This document shows, in pieces, positions 8,784 through 16,387 of a stretch of 39,214 bases of DNA. The stretch comes from Haloferax gibbonsii ATCC 33959. GTDB lineage: Archaea; Halobacteriota; Halobacteria; Halobacteriales; Haloferacaceae. The notes beneath the pieces were generated by a model, which saw only the letters and a list, made by a program, of their open reading frames with translations, was not told the origin of the DNA and ran no database searches. The stretch is from contig NZ_AOLJ01000027.1 of assembly GCF_000336775.1 (NCBI RefSeq), positions 90,565 through 129,778 of the forward strand. Direction: 5' to 3'. A program made the position numbers and the translations under genes. Numbering within the stretch: position 1 is the first letter of the stretch; every line of letters starts with the position of its first letter.

Positions 8784-9791
8784 TCATTCCTGTGGCCCCC
8801 CTTCGTGGCGGGCACGTACGCGGACGTTGACGACCCTGTCGAGTCCCTGTGAGAGCATGATCATGCCCCACGAGAGGATGACGATGGTCAACAACGGGAA
8901 CAAGATGGTGTAGAACAGGGTAGGCGACGTAACAGCCCCTGCTTCATACGCTTGCTGAAGCATCACGCCCCAGTTCACGTTTTGGACCGGCAGGACACCC
9001 AGGAAGTAGAGTGCAACAGAGTTGAAGATGACACCTCGACCCGACATCACGAAGTTCACTAGGATCAGTGGCAGGAGTTGAGGTGTGATGTCCTTTCTGA
9101 GGATGGAGGGTGTAGAGACGCCCATCACCCGTGAAGCTTCGACGTAGGACTCCTCACGAATCGTGAGAACCTGAGAACGTAGTCCACGTGCTGTCCCCGC
9201 CCAGGCGTTGATCGACACCAGAATCCCGACGATGAACGGGTTTGTGGGTTCCCAGATAGCACCGATGACAATGATAAGCGGGAGGCCTGGGAGCATCATC
9301 GCCGTATCAGAGATCGTCATCAGAACCTCGTCGAGGCGGCCACCTTTGTAGCCGGACACGATCCCGACGAGTGCACCGATACCTGTTGCGAAGACGGCAC
9401 CACCGATGATCATCAGGAGCATCGCGGGTGTCGCGTGGATGAGCATCGCCAGGATGTCCTGCCCGAACTGATTCGTCCCGAACAGGTTCTCGGTTCCCGC
9501 GAACGGGGCATCCCATTTGCCGCCGTCAGAGTACGCCGGTTTAGGAACGAGCATCACACCGGCAGTCCCCATCAGTACGAAGGTGACGACGACGAGCAGT
9601 CCAAGCTTGAATCGCCAGTCTGACCACGCGAGCAGGAACGTCTCGTAGCGCTGTGCGAGGTAGTCTTCGAGGCGGTCTGTCCGCGTCACTTCTTCGGCCG
9701 AGACACTGGTCAGTGGTATCTCCGGTGTACCACCGTCGGTTTGAGCCGTGTCCGAGCTTTCGTGGAGAGCGCGGTCGTCAGTACGCTTCAC
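8784..9791 (-). CDS. Opp/Dpp-type ABC permease (DppC-like)
   Basis: An inner-membrane permease of the BPD_transp_1 family, about 335 residues, with a hydrophilic N-terminal tail, one helix around residues 70-90 of the protein, then the periplasmic-type loop containing GTNQFGQDIL (typical of DppC) and five more helices. The EAA-like loop is EASRVMGVSTPSILRKDITPQ. I chose the GTG at 9791 because GGAGGT lies 7 nt before it; a GTG at 9815 is also open. At 9791 the gene overlaps the end of the upstream permease by 14 nt, a sign of translational coupling. It pairs with the DppB-like protein and the fused ATPase. Confidence 0.88.
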   Translation of the reverse strand: MKRTDDRALHESSDTAQTDGGTPEIPLTSVSAEEVTRTDRLEDYLAQRYETFLLAWSDWRFKLGLLVVVTFVLMGTAGVMLVPKPAYSDGGKWDAPFAGTENLFGTNQFGQDILAMLIHATPAMLLMIIGGAVFATGIGALVGIVSGYKGGRLDEVLMTISDTAMMLPGLPLIIVIGAIWEPTNPFIVGILVSINAWAGTARGLRSQVLTIREESYVEASRVMGVSTPSILRKDITPQLLPLILVNFVMSGRGVIFNSVALYFLGVLPVQNVNWGVMLQQAYEAGAVTSPTLFYTILFPLLTIVILSWGMIMLSQGLDRVVNVRVRARHEGGPQE

Positions 9792-10788
9792 TGTCGCCAC
9801 CTCCAGAGCTCGCACGTGGGTCGAGTATTCCGTACGTCAGGTCAGCGATGAGCACGGCAAGAACGACGGCCACCGAGATTAGCAGGAAGCCACCCATCAT
9901 CAGCGGGTAGTCACGGGAACTGATGCCGTTGAAGAAGTAGAAGCCGACACCAGGGTACCGGAAGATCTCTTCGAGGATGACCGAGCCGCCGAGAATGAAC
10001 GCGATCTGGATAATAAACCCAGTGTAGATAGGGAGGATCGCGTTTCGTGCGACGTACCGCATGGCGATCCGGTGAGTGGGAAGCATGCGAAGCTGAGCGA
10101 CACGAATGTAGTCCTCACCAAGGACACGAACGCTGTTTCCACGCATTCCGAGAGTCTGTGCTCCGAAACCTGTCAGAATGACCGAGAGCATCGGGAGGAC
10201 AGCATGTTTGGTCACGTCCAGGATGAACGGGATGTTGAATCCTGGTGCGATGTCGATACTGCTCCGGCCCGACAGGGGAAACCACCCGAGCCACGTGACG
10301 AACACGGCGATGAGCACGATGGCAGCGATGTAGTACGGCACCGAATTCATGATAACCGAGATCGAACTAACCACCGTATCGACCCTGCTTCCTTCTTTAT
10401 ACGCCAATAGGGCACCGAGCGTGACCGAAATGACGAATGTCACTATCAGTGCCGTCCCGAGGACGAACAGTGTCCAAGGGATGGCGTTTGCATAGATCGA
10501 TGCCACCGGCTGGTCATAGAACGTCGACCGACCAAGGTCACCCTGCAATACCTGCACGAGGTAGTTGAGATACTGCATCGGTAGCGGTTCGTCAGGTTTG
10601 ACACCGACGTACGCCTGAACCATCTGGTTGATCTCTTCGGTCGAGAGATTCGGATTCTGGGCTCGAAGTTGTGCCCGCATGTACTCAACCGGACCTCCGG
10701 GCATCAGCCGCGTCAACCCGAAGGTGATTGTAATAACTAACACTAGTGTGAGTAGTGACCGTCCTAACCGCTTTACGTAATAGTTCAT
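9778..10788 (-). CDS. Opp/Dpp-type ABC permease (DppB-like)
   Basis: A 336-residue DppB-type permease. The N-terminus (YYVKRLGRSLLTLVLVITI) followed by GLTRLMPGGPVEYM is the standard first helix and motif of this subfamily, and GDLGRSTFYDQPV is the typical loop after it. Six membrane helices are visible. AGGAGAT stands about 2-8 nt before the ATG, so it is translated from a leader. A 180-bp gap separates it from the levanase gene; the gap holds a TATA-like element and a TTTCAC-N6-TGTG dyad, so an internal promoter is possible. Confidence 0.9.
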   Translation of the reverse strand: MNYYVKRLGRSLLTLVLVITITFGLTRLMPGGPVEYMRAQLRAQNPNLSTEEINQMVQAYVGVKPDEPLPMQYLNYLVQVLQGDLGRSTFYDQPVASIYANAIPWTLFVLGTALIVTFVISVTLGALLAYKEGSRVDTVVSSISVIMNSVPYYIAAIVLIAVFVTWLGWFPLSGRSSIDIAPGFNIPFILDVTKHAVLPMLSVILTGFGAQTLGMRGNSVRVLGEDYIRVAQLRMLPTHRIAMRYVARNAILPIYTGFIIQIAFILGGSVILEEIFRYPGVGFYFFNGISSRDYPLMMGGFLLISVAVVLAVLIADLTYGILDPRASSGGGDSEAY

Positions 10789-10811
10789 GGATCTCCTGTC
10801 TTGCTCAGATT

Positions 10812-10830
10812 TTTCACGCTTTCTGTGACT
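10812..10830. promoter_or_regulatory. TTTCAC-N6-TGTG dyad before the permease gene
   Basis: TTTCAC, six bases, then TGTGACT. A TATA-like TTTATGATAT on the minus strand (about 10861-10870) would place transcription start near 10838, so the dyad would lie just after it, a position suited to repression. The same half-site pattern occurs at 15666-15684 and 21947-21965. Confidence 0.4.
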
Positions 10831-10968
10831 TTCTCCGGACGTCCAAATCGTTCATGTACTATATCATAAAATTACTGGTGTCCCAGGTAACACAACGGGA
10901 GACGACAGGGAGTTCCCGGCCCGTCGGACCGCCCTCCATTCGAACTGCTGTCGGACAGTGGTCCATGA

Positions 10969-13188
10969 TCAGTCCATCCCGCTGTTTGTGGGCGACGCCT
11001 GCTGGTACGCTAGCTTTCCATCGTCGGGTGAGAACGCCGGGTCCAGTTCCCAGATGTCAACGTTGTGGATTGCTACGTCTCCTCCGACGGCGTTCAGCGA
11101 GACACCAGTGCTATCCTCGCGTGTGGGGTAGATACGGCTACTCAGGCTCTCACGCTCGTTAGCGAAGAGTTCAACCACGGACCCGTCAACGAAGACGTGT
11201 AGCGTGACCAGTCCATCGTCAGTCGAAATGGACGGAATACGCTGTGAGTTCGACGAGGGCGCTTTGGACTCGCTGGATGCAGACCGGTCCACCACTAGTT
11301 CGTTTTCACAGCTGTACCGGACGGGTGTCCGTTCGGCTCCGTCGGGTGATTCACCGACGACAAGTTCAAACGCCTCGGCGTCGCCGAGTTCAAACGTCAC
11401 CTGTATCTCTAAGGCTGACCCGGAAGTCTCCGGAAATACACTGTCCTCGGGAGATAGTGTCTGCTTCGGCAGCGATTGGTGATGTCCACGGAGTGCCTCG
11501 ACTTCAGGCGTCGGCCGTACGCGAAGTGTATCGTCTTCGTCGAGCGAGAGGACACGAGGTAGGGACATCACACCAGACCACCCGGCGTCCCACTGTGCCG
11601 CACCGTCACGGTCTTCACGAATCCATCCCCACGACAGGTACTGGTCCTCACCATGAGGCACGGACTGGGCGGCGTAGTAGTTTCCATGGTCAACTGTGCC
11701 ATCTGCGCGGCGGTCGAACGACGTGCCATCAAACGTTCCGACGAAGTAGACCACCTTGTCGTAATTCGACACCTGTAGAACCTGACTCTCGCCGAAGTCC
11801 AGGAGTTCGGGACACTCCCAGAGCGGACCGTCTTCGTGTCTGTCACCGACGAGAAGCGGGCCGACGAGTTCCCATTCGGTGAGTGTGTCGGACGTGTAAA
11901 GGATAGCAGCACCTCCACCGTCCTCAAGCCCAGTTCCGATGAGGTGGTACCAAGTACCGTCTTCCCGCCAGACGTCGTGGTCGCGGAACTCCGCGTTCCA
12001 CTGGTCGTTCGAGAGTATTCCGAGTTCCTCGGGAATGTCCTCGATGACCGGGTTACCGGGATGCTTCTCCCATTCGTCGAGCGAGTCGTCGATCGCACGC
12101 GCGAGGCATGGCGTCTGGTCGCCGCCACTTCCACCGGTGTAGACGAAGGTGGGCTGACCATCATCCAAGACGGTACACCCTGACCAGCACCCGTCTTTGT
12201 CCGGGCCGTCGAGGTCGGGTGTTAGCGCCACCGGCCTGTCTTCCCAGTAGACGAGGTCGTCGCTCGTCGCGTGTCCCCAGTGAATCGACCCATGGTACGG
12301 TCCCGCGGGATTGTACTGGTAGAACAGGTGGTAAGTTCCATCGTACTCGACGATACCATTAGGGTCGTTCATCCAGTTCGCTGGTGGCGCGAAGTGGTAT
12401 GTCGGTCGGTGGGCATCACCGTCCAATTCAGTCCGTATCTCGGCGAGCTCGTCGGGGGTCTTCGGGCGACCGCTGAACTTCTCCGCTTCGGAGTTACCGA
12501 GATGAGAGACCAGACCCGAGACGAGTGTTTTGACGGTATCCTCGTACGGCTCGGAAAGCTCCGAGAATACAAGGTGTTGACCGACACCGAAAACTCGACC
12601 GCGACCTGGACTCCAAGCGATAATTGAGTTCTCGGCGGGCCTGTCTTGCTCGCCGACGACGCTACTTGCTAGTACGTCTCCATTTCGTGGGACTCGGTCG
12701 CGATAGACAAGCCTCGGCGCGCTTTGTTTCCGTGAGCGTTGTGTGTGGACTCGACGGCCGGAAAACTCAGCGAAGACCGACGATTCCTCGAACCGCGTTT
12801 TGATGAGGAATCCGGCTGGCTGTTGCCCAAAGGTGTGGTTAGGGACGTACGTCGCTTCGACGTGGTCCGGCGGGTGTGGGTCAATTCCCAGTCGGTCGAC
12901 GGCATTGAGAGCGTAGAGTCCTAGATACAGCCCACCACCTCCTTCGACGTAGGCCGTGAGCGCCGAGAGCGCGTCTTCAGGTAGGGTCTCTTCAGAGATA
13001 GGGGCGTCCCGATGCCACCAGAGCAGGTCGTATTTGGCGATGTCTTCCTTCGACTCGATGGAGCCGAATGCGACGGGTTCGACGGTTGTGAATGAGTCGA
13101 GGAACGTCTGTGCGTACTGCTGTTCTGCGGTTCTCTCACCGATTGTTAGAAAACCAACAGTGTGACTGCTGGTTCTGTTGTCGTCCAT
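10969..13188 (-). CDS. GH32 fructosidase with ThuA/GATase-like N-terminal domain, intracellular
   Basis: 739 residues from the ATG at 13188; longer open frames upstream lack coding character. Residues 1-230 look like a class I GATase/ThuA-like alpha/beta domain (YDLLWWHRD, GGGLYLGLYAL, GVGQHLVFSE). GH32 begins near 261: WMNDPNG with nucleophile Asp275, WSGC at about 335, and WECPEL with acid/base Glu458, then a C-terminal beta-sandwich (VELFANERESLSSRIYP). The usual RDP is FRDH (401-404): Asp403 is kept, Pro replaced by His. No signal peptide, so it should cleave imported beta-fructans to fructose. It lies 112 bp after the binding-protein gene and before the permeases, the likely order of one operon. 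A close paralogue is at 19706-21874. Confidence 0.9.
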   Translation of the reverse strand: MDDNRTSSHTVGFLTIGERTAEQQYAQTFLDSFTTVEPVAFGSIESKEDIAKYDLLWWHRDAPISEETLPEDALSALTAYVEGGGGLYLGLYALNAVDRLGIDPHPPDHVEATYVPNHTFGQQPAGFLIKTRFEESSVFAEFSGRRVHTQRSRKQSAPRLVYRDRVPRNGDVLASSVVGEQDRPAENSIIAWSPGRGRVFGVGQHLVFSELSEPYEDTVKTLVSGLVSHLGNSEAEKFSGRPKTPDELAEIRTELDGDAHRPTYHFAPPANWMNDPNGIVEYDGTYHLFYQYNPAGPYHGSIHWGHATSDDLVYWEDRPVALTPDLDGPDKDGCWSGCTVLDDGQPTFVYTGGSGGDQTPCLARAIDDSLDEWEKHPGNPVIEDIPEELGILSNDQWNAEFRDHDVWREDGTWYHLIGTGLEDGGGAAILYTSDTLTEWELVGPLLVGDRHEDGPLWECPELLDFGESQVLQVSNYDKVVYFVGTFDGTSFDRRADGTVDHGNYYAAQSVPHGEDQYLSWGWIREDRDGAAQWDAGWSGVMSLPRVLSLDEDDTLRVRPTPEVEALRGHHQSLPKQTLSPEDSVFPETSGSALEIQVTFELGDAEAFELVVGESPDGAERTPVRYSCENELVVDRSASSESKAPSSNSQRIPSISTDDGLVTLHVFVDGSVVELFANERESLSSRIYPTREDSTGVSLNAVGGDVAIHNVDIWELDPAFSPDDGKLAYQQASPTNSGMD

Positions 13189-13300
13189 TGTGTTCACGTG
13201 CGAAATGTGTAGTGCTGCGGGGATTGGTGTTGCTTCTTGTGGTGTCGTCTCTACTGTCGACCGGGCGTGTTGTGCGTGTAGTCCGAGTTTGCGTCTCGAA

Positions 13301-15232
13301 TTATTTCGTCTTCGCCTTGGGGTAACCAAGTCGGAGTGGCCAGTCCTGCACAGTTGGTGCTTTCATCATTGGGTCTTCCTTGTCTTTCCACTGCCAATCC
13401 TTGGTGTCGTAGTACTCGGAAGCGAGGTAGAGCAACCACGGGCCCCAGTAGGTGTCCATCCAGTTCCAGACCCAGGCAATCTCCTGGATGTGCGGGCGTT
13501 TCTCGTCTTCAGTCTGGGCGGCTGCCAGTTTCGACAATCGTTCCTTGATGTTGACCTCACGGGGTTCTCCCTCGGGCTCTCCGATGGGCGGGACTTTCAC
13601 GATGAACTCGCTCGTGCTCTCACCTTCCCACGACGAGACGGACTCGACACCGAGCGGATACGCTGTCACCCACGCAGAGTTAACGAGCGTCCCGAACAGA
13701 CCCTGGTACGGGATGGCGACCGACTGGCCGACCCACCAGTTCGTGATATCGTAGTCACGGTTCGCGGTCGTCTTACTGAACCACGTTGTGGGTTCTTGTA
13801 CCAGAGCCTTCGTCTCGATCCCGAAGTCTGTGAGCAACTGAGCGCCGGTCTGTGTTCGGTTGCTGTGGAAGGACGCTCCCTTGAACGTGATCGTGAACTG
13901 CTCGCCATCGGGTTTGTACCACTTTCCGTTCTCCTTAGTGAATCCCTCACCGCGGAGGAGTTCGGCAGCACGTTCGGTCCCACCGTCGAAGTGCATATAG
14001 TCGTCCTTGCGATCGCCAAGCCACTTCTCGACGAGTGGACCAGACATTCCCGCCGAAAACGGAACGGTGTCCTTGTTCTTGTCCGAGAGCGGGAGGTTCT
14101 GCATGAGCGTTGCGTGGCCCGCTCGCCAGACGTTCGACAGCGCCCACCGGACTTTGCGGTTGTCAAACGGCTCGCGACGGCAGTTGAAACAGAACGCACC
14201 CCCACTATGGGTGAAGTAGGTGAGGCCCTCGTAGTGGTCGGGGACCTGATCGCTCTGTGCCGAAGTGAAGGCCGTGTTGTGGAGCGAATCGGCCTCATTG
14301 TTCCGGAGCGACCGGAGCTTCTTCTGTGGTGAGTCGATCGGCAGTCCCTCGATGAGATTGAAGTTCAAGTCGTCCGCCGTGATGTGCGGATTCGTGTAGT
14401 CTTCATTTTTCTCGAGAATGAGCTTGGTCGCCGAGGCCTGTTTTGGCTTGAACGGACCGTTCGCGAGGCCTTTTTCCATTGCTTCGTCAAGTGAGAAGTT
14501 CAGGTTCGATACTTCCTGGAGGATAGCGTTACGCTCCTTGCTTCCAGAGGCGTCTTGCAGTCGCTCAAGGTAGTCGCTGTAGACATCGTATTTGAAGTTC
14601 CATACTGTCGGAGCGTCACCCATCCCGATGAGTGCGTTCTCGAACAGTCGGGTGTCGATTTTCTGCGCGAAGGTCATTTCGACGGTGTGATCGCCCGTCT
14701 GTTCGACACCTTCGATGAACTCCCAGACTGAGTCGTTGTTCTCCTTCCGCCAGTGCATCTGGCCAACGAAGTCCTGTGCGGTGTACGGATCACCGTTGAC
14801 CCACGTTGTGTCCGGGTGCAGGTTGAACTGGACGGTCTCTCCTTGTGCGATGGTCGAGGGGTACTCCCAGTCTTCGATGAGCAACGGCACCCACTTCTCC
14901 TCGTCGGGGTACCACTTGGCGCCAATCTCGAAGACGATCTTGGCGAGCGGACCCATTGCCTGCTTTCCGAACGGGTTGTAGTTGACTTGATCGGGCCGGG
15001 TGTTCATCTGTACACTCAGGTAGTTGTCCCGTGGTTCCCCACCCGTTTGAGTGGCTGTCCCGGAACCACCGTCGTCGCCACCTCCGCTACCTCCATCGCT
15101 AGTGGTGATTCTGCCGCCATCTGTACTACACCCTGCCAATCCAGCGAGACCGGCTGTTGCAAGTCCTTTGAGAATCTGTCGACGGTGCGCAAACCCGCCA
15201 CTAGTCTCTTCACTGCCGTCATGCTTCACCAT
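13301..15232 (-). CDS. Substrate-binding lipoprotein of the Opp/Dpp-type importer (SBP family 5)
   Basis: 643 residues. A Tat motif (HRRQILKG, about 16-23) and a lipobox with Cys35 (LAGLAGC) predict export and lipid anchoring. A Gly/Ser/Asp-rich linker follows, then a family 5 extracellular solute-binding protein (NPFGKQAMGPL, DTTWVNGDPYTAQDF, FDNRKVRWALSNV). The length is normal for the family. It is first in the minus-strand order binding protein, GH32, permease, permease, ATPase. Family 5 members bind peptides, nickel or oligosaccharides. The GH32 gene directly after it makes fructo-oligosaccharides the likely ligand, by inference only. Confidence 0.9.
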   Translation of the reverse strand: MVKHDGSEETSGGFAHRRQILKGLATAGLAGLAGCSTDGGRITTSDGGSGGGDDGGSGTATQTGGEPRDNYLSVQMNTRPDQVNYNPFGKQAMGPLAKIVFEIGAKWYPDEEKWVPLLIEDWEYPSTIAQGETVQFNLHPDTTWVNGDPYTAQDFVGQMHWRKENNDSVWEFIEGVEQTGDHTVEMTFAQKIDTRLFENALIGMGDAPTVWNFKYDVYSDYLERLQDASGSKERNAILQEVSNLNFSLDEAMEKGLANGPFKPKQASATKLILEKNEDYTNPHITADDLNFNLIEGLPIDSPQKKLRSLRNNEADSLHNTAFTSAQSDQVPDHYEGLTYFTHSGGAFCFNCRREPFDNRKVRWALSNVWRAGHATLMQNLPLSDKNKDTVPFSAGMSGPLVEKWLGDRKDDYMHFDGGTERAAELLRGEGFTKENGKWYKPDGEQFTITFKGASFHSNRTQTGAQLLTDFGIETKALVQEPTTWFSKTTANRDYDITNWWVGQSVAIPYQGLFGTLVNSAWVTAYPLGVESVSSWEGESTSEFIVKVPPIGEPEGEPREVNIKERLSKLAAAQTEDEKRPHIQEIAWVWNWMDTYWGPWLLYLASEYYDTKDWQWKDKEDPMMKAPTVQDWPLRLGYPKAKTK

Positions 15233-15237
15233 ACCAG

Positions 15238-15259
15238 CGAGATCTCGAGGCTTATTACT
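15238..15259 (-). promoter_or_regulatory. Promoter of the Opp-type import block
   Basis: A TATA-like AGTAATAAG on the minus strand (about 15251-15259) lies about 25 nt before the ATG at 15232, the spacing of a leaderless transcript. Between them is a perfect 10-bp palindrome CGAGATCTCG (15238-15247), which could be an operator. Confidence 0.45.
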
Positions 15260-15374
15260 TATAATTTATGATGATGACGTTTCTCGGGAGAATAACGTGG
15301 ACACAGTCCGGGTTTGGACGTTGTATCTCGCTCTCGGGTCACATTTATGCAGGGCGGGCAAGCACACAGAAAGT

Positions 15375-15629
15375 ATGCCTCAAATAATACCGGACAACGT
15401 CTGGGAGTCGTTGTGTGACCTCAGACCACAATTCTTCTTGATGCTAGTAATCGCAGTACTCCTGTTGTTCGTCTCTATTGCCACGTTTCCTTTCGTCGAT
15501 CCGAACTCGGCGGCAGGTATCCTGATTAAAATCGATCTCATGATCTTCACCGCGGTGTTGATTCCAATTAGCTACATTCTGTACCGATGCCGAAAGCGCG
15601 AACAATCAGAGAACCTGGAGGGTCTCTAA
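15375..15629 (+). CDS. Small two-helix membrane protein, unknown function
   Basis: 84 residues from the ATG at 15375, inside a longer open frame. Two hydrophobic helices are seen, about residues 20-40 (QFFLMLVIAVLLLFVSIATF) and 48-70 (AGILIKIDLMIFTAVLIPI), followed by a basic end (RCRKREQ). CATTTATGC about 27 nt before the ATG suits a leaderless promoter, which supports this start. It lies in the divergent space between the import block and the LamG-GH32 gene. I do not recognise a family, and it could be unrelated to fructan use. Confidence 0.6.
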   Translation: MPQIIPDNVWESLCDLRPQFFLMLVIAVLLLFVSIATFPFVDPNSAAGILIKIDLMIFTAVLIPISYILYRCRKREQSENLEGL

Positions 15630-16387
15630 GACGTGATTAGTGCGCTATAGAATGATTTGCAGATTTTTCACACCGCCTGTGAAAGCGTATTCTTCATGAT
15701 TGCTAAGGTAGTTAATTGCTACTGTGAAAATTATGAAGCACTGTTCAAAAATGGTGTTCTACGCCTTCGAGCCCCTACGTTCACTCACTAACTGATTAAC
15801 CAGAGTGGTGTATCACCTCTGTCAATACATTTCACTCAGTAGAGGAAGTCGTCTGCGCTCCTCGGAGAAGACCCCACAATGAAATCGGACACTCGCATCC
15901 GCACAACGTGATTATTTGTTGAATATCTGATATCTACTGCGGTCACCAACAGCAACTTCCATTACAGTCTTACTTTTGTAACTCTACCCCAACGACCGAT
16001 TCGCACGTTTTACCTTCAGTGCGTTTGCGTCGTGCTCAGGTCGGGGAACTATTGGTCTGATCCCCAGTCGCAGTTGTATTTGTCCGTTGGATCATCATTT
16101 CCGGTGATTGGTGTACAATCATCCTGGGTAAATTATCAACCACTTCTATTGAACGAAACGATTGATTACTGAGTGAATTCACACTGTCTCTGTGCAATAG
16201 AGACGCCCAAAACAGGGATTATGCCAATGTTGATTTTCACAGTATAAGGTAACGTTAGGCGAGGACGTCGGTTGTGGCTCGGTTTTGAATCTTCAACTTC
16301 ATCACACCGGTGAATCCGAATATCGCTAGGAGTTTCGATCCTGTGTTAATGCTTATCTATTAGGGGAGCCTCCGCGAAGCCCTAGAC
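15630..16387. other. Long non-coding gap before the LamG-GH32 gene
   Basis: About 760 bp, relatively A/T-rich, without a convincing gene. It holds a perfect palindrome at 15666-15684 (listed separately) and, near its right end, CATCACACCGGTGAAT (TCAC-ACCG-GTGA dyad, about 16301-16316). A TATA-like CTTATCTA at 16352-16359 lies about 30 nt before the ATG at 16388. The rest I cannot interpret. Confidence 0.5.
15666..15684. promoter_or_regulatory. Perfect palindrome TTTCACA-N5-TGTGAAA
   Basis: Seven-base arms with a five-base centre (CCGCC). It lies 37 bp after the small membrane gene and is not followed by a T-run, so it looks more like a protein-binding site than a terminator. It matches the TTTCAC-N6-TGTG pattern at 10812 and 21947. 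It is about 430 bp from the import-block start and about 700 bp from the LamG-GH32 start, so its target is unclear. Confidence 0.45.

Noticed and set aside
10740-10749. Perfect palindrome ACACTAGTGT
   Set aside because: It lies inside the coding region of the DppB-like permease (codons for TLV), so there is no reason to call it a site.
13189-13329. N-terminal extension of the first intracellular GH32 open frame
   Set aside because: The extra residues are rich in Arg and unlike haloarchaeal coding sequence; the paralogue starts at the equivalent of 13188.
13178-14332. Long plus-strand open frame of 384 codons
   Set aside because: It is antisense to the binding-protein gene, has no acidic haloarchaeal character and no recognisable domain; a shadow caused by G/C-rich codons.
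16070-16150. Short minus-strand reading DDCTPITGNDDPTDKYNCDWG that looks like a protein C-terminus
   Set aside because: A stop codon lies four codons upstream and no family is recognised; too short to call a gene or relic.
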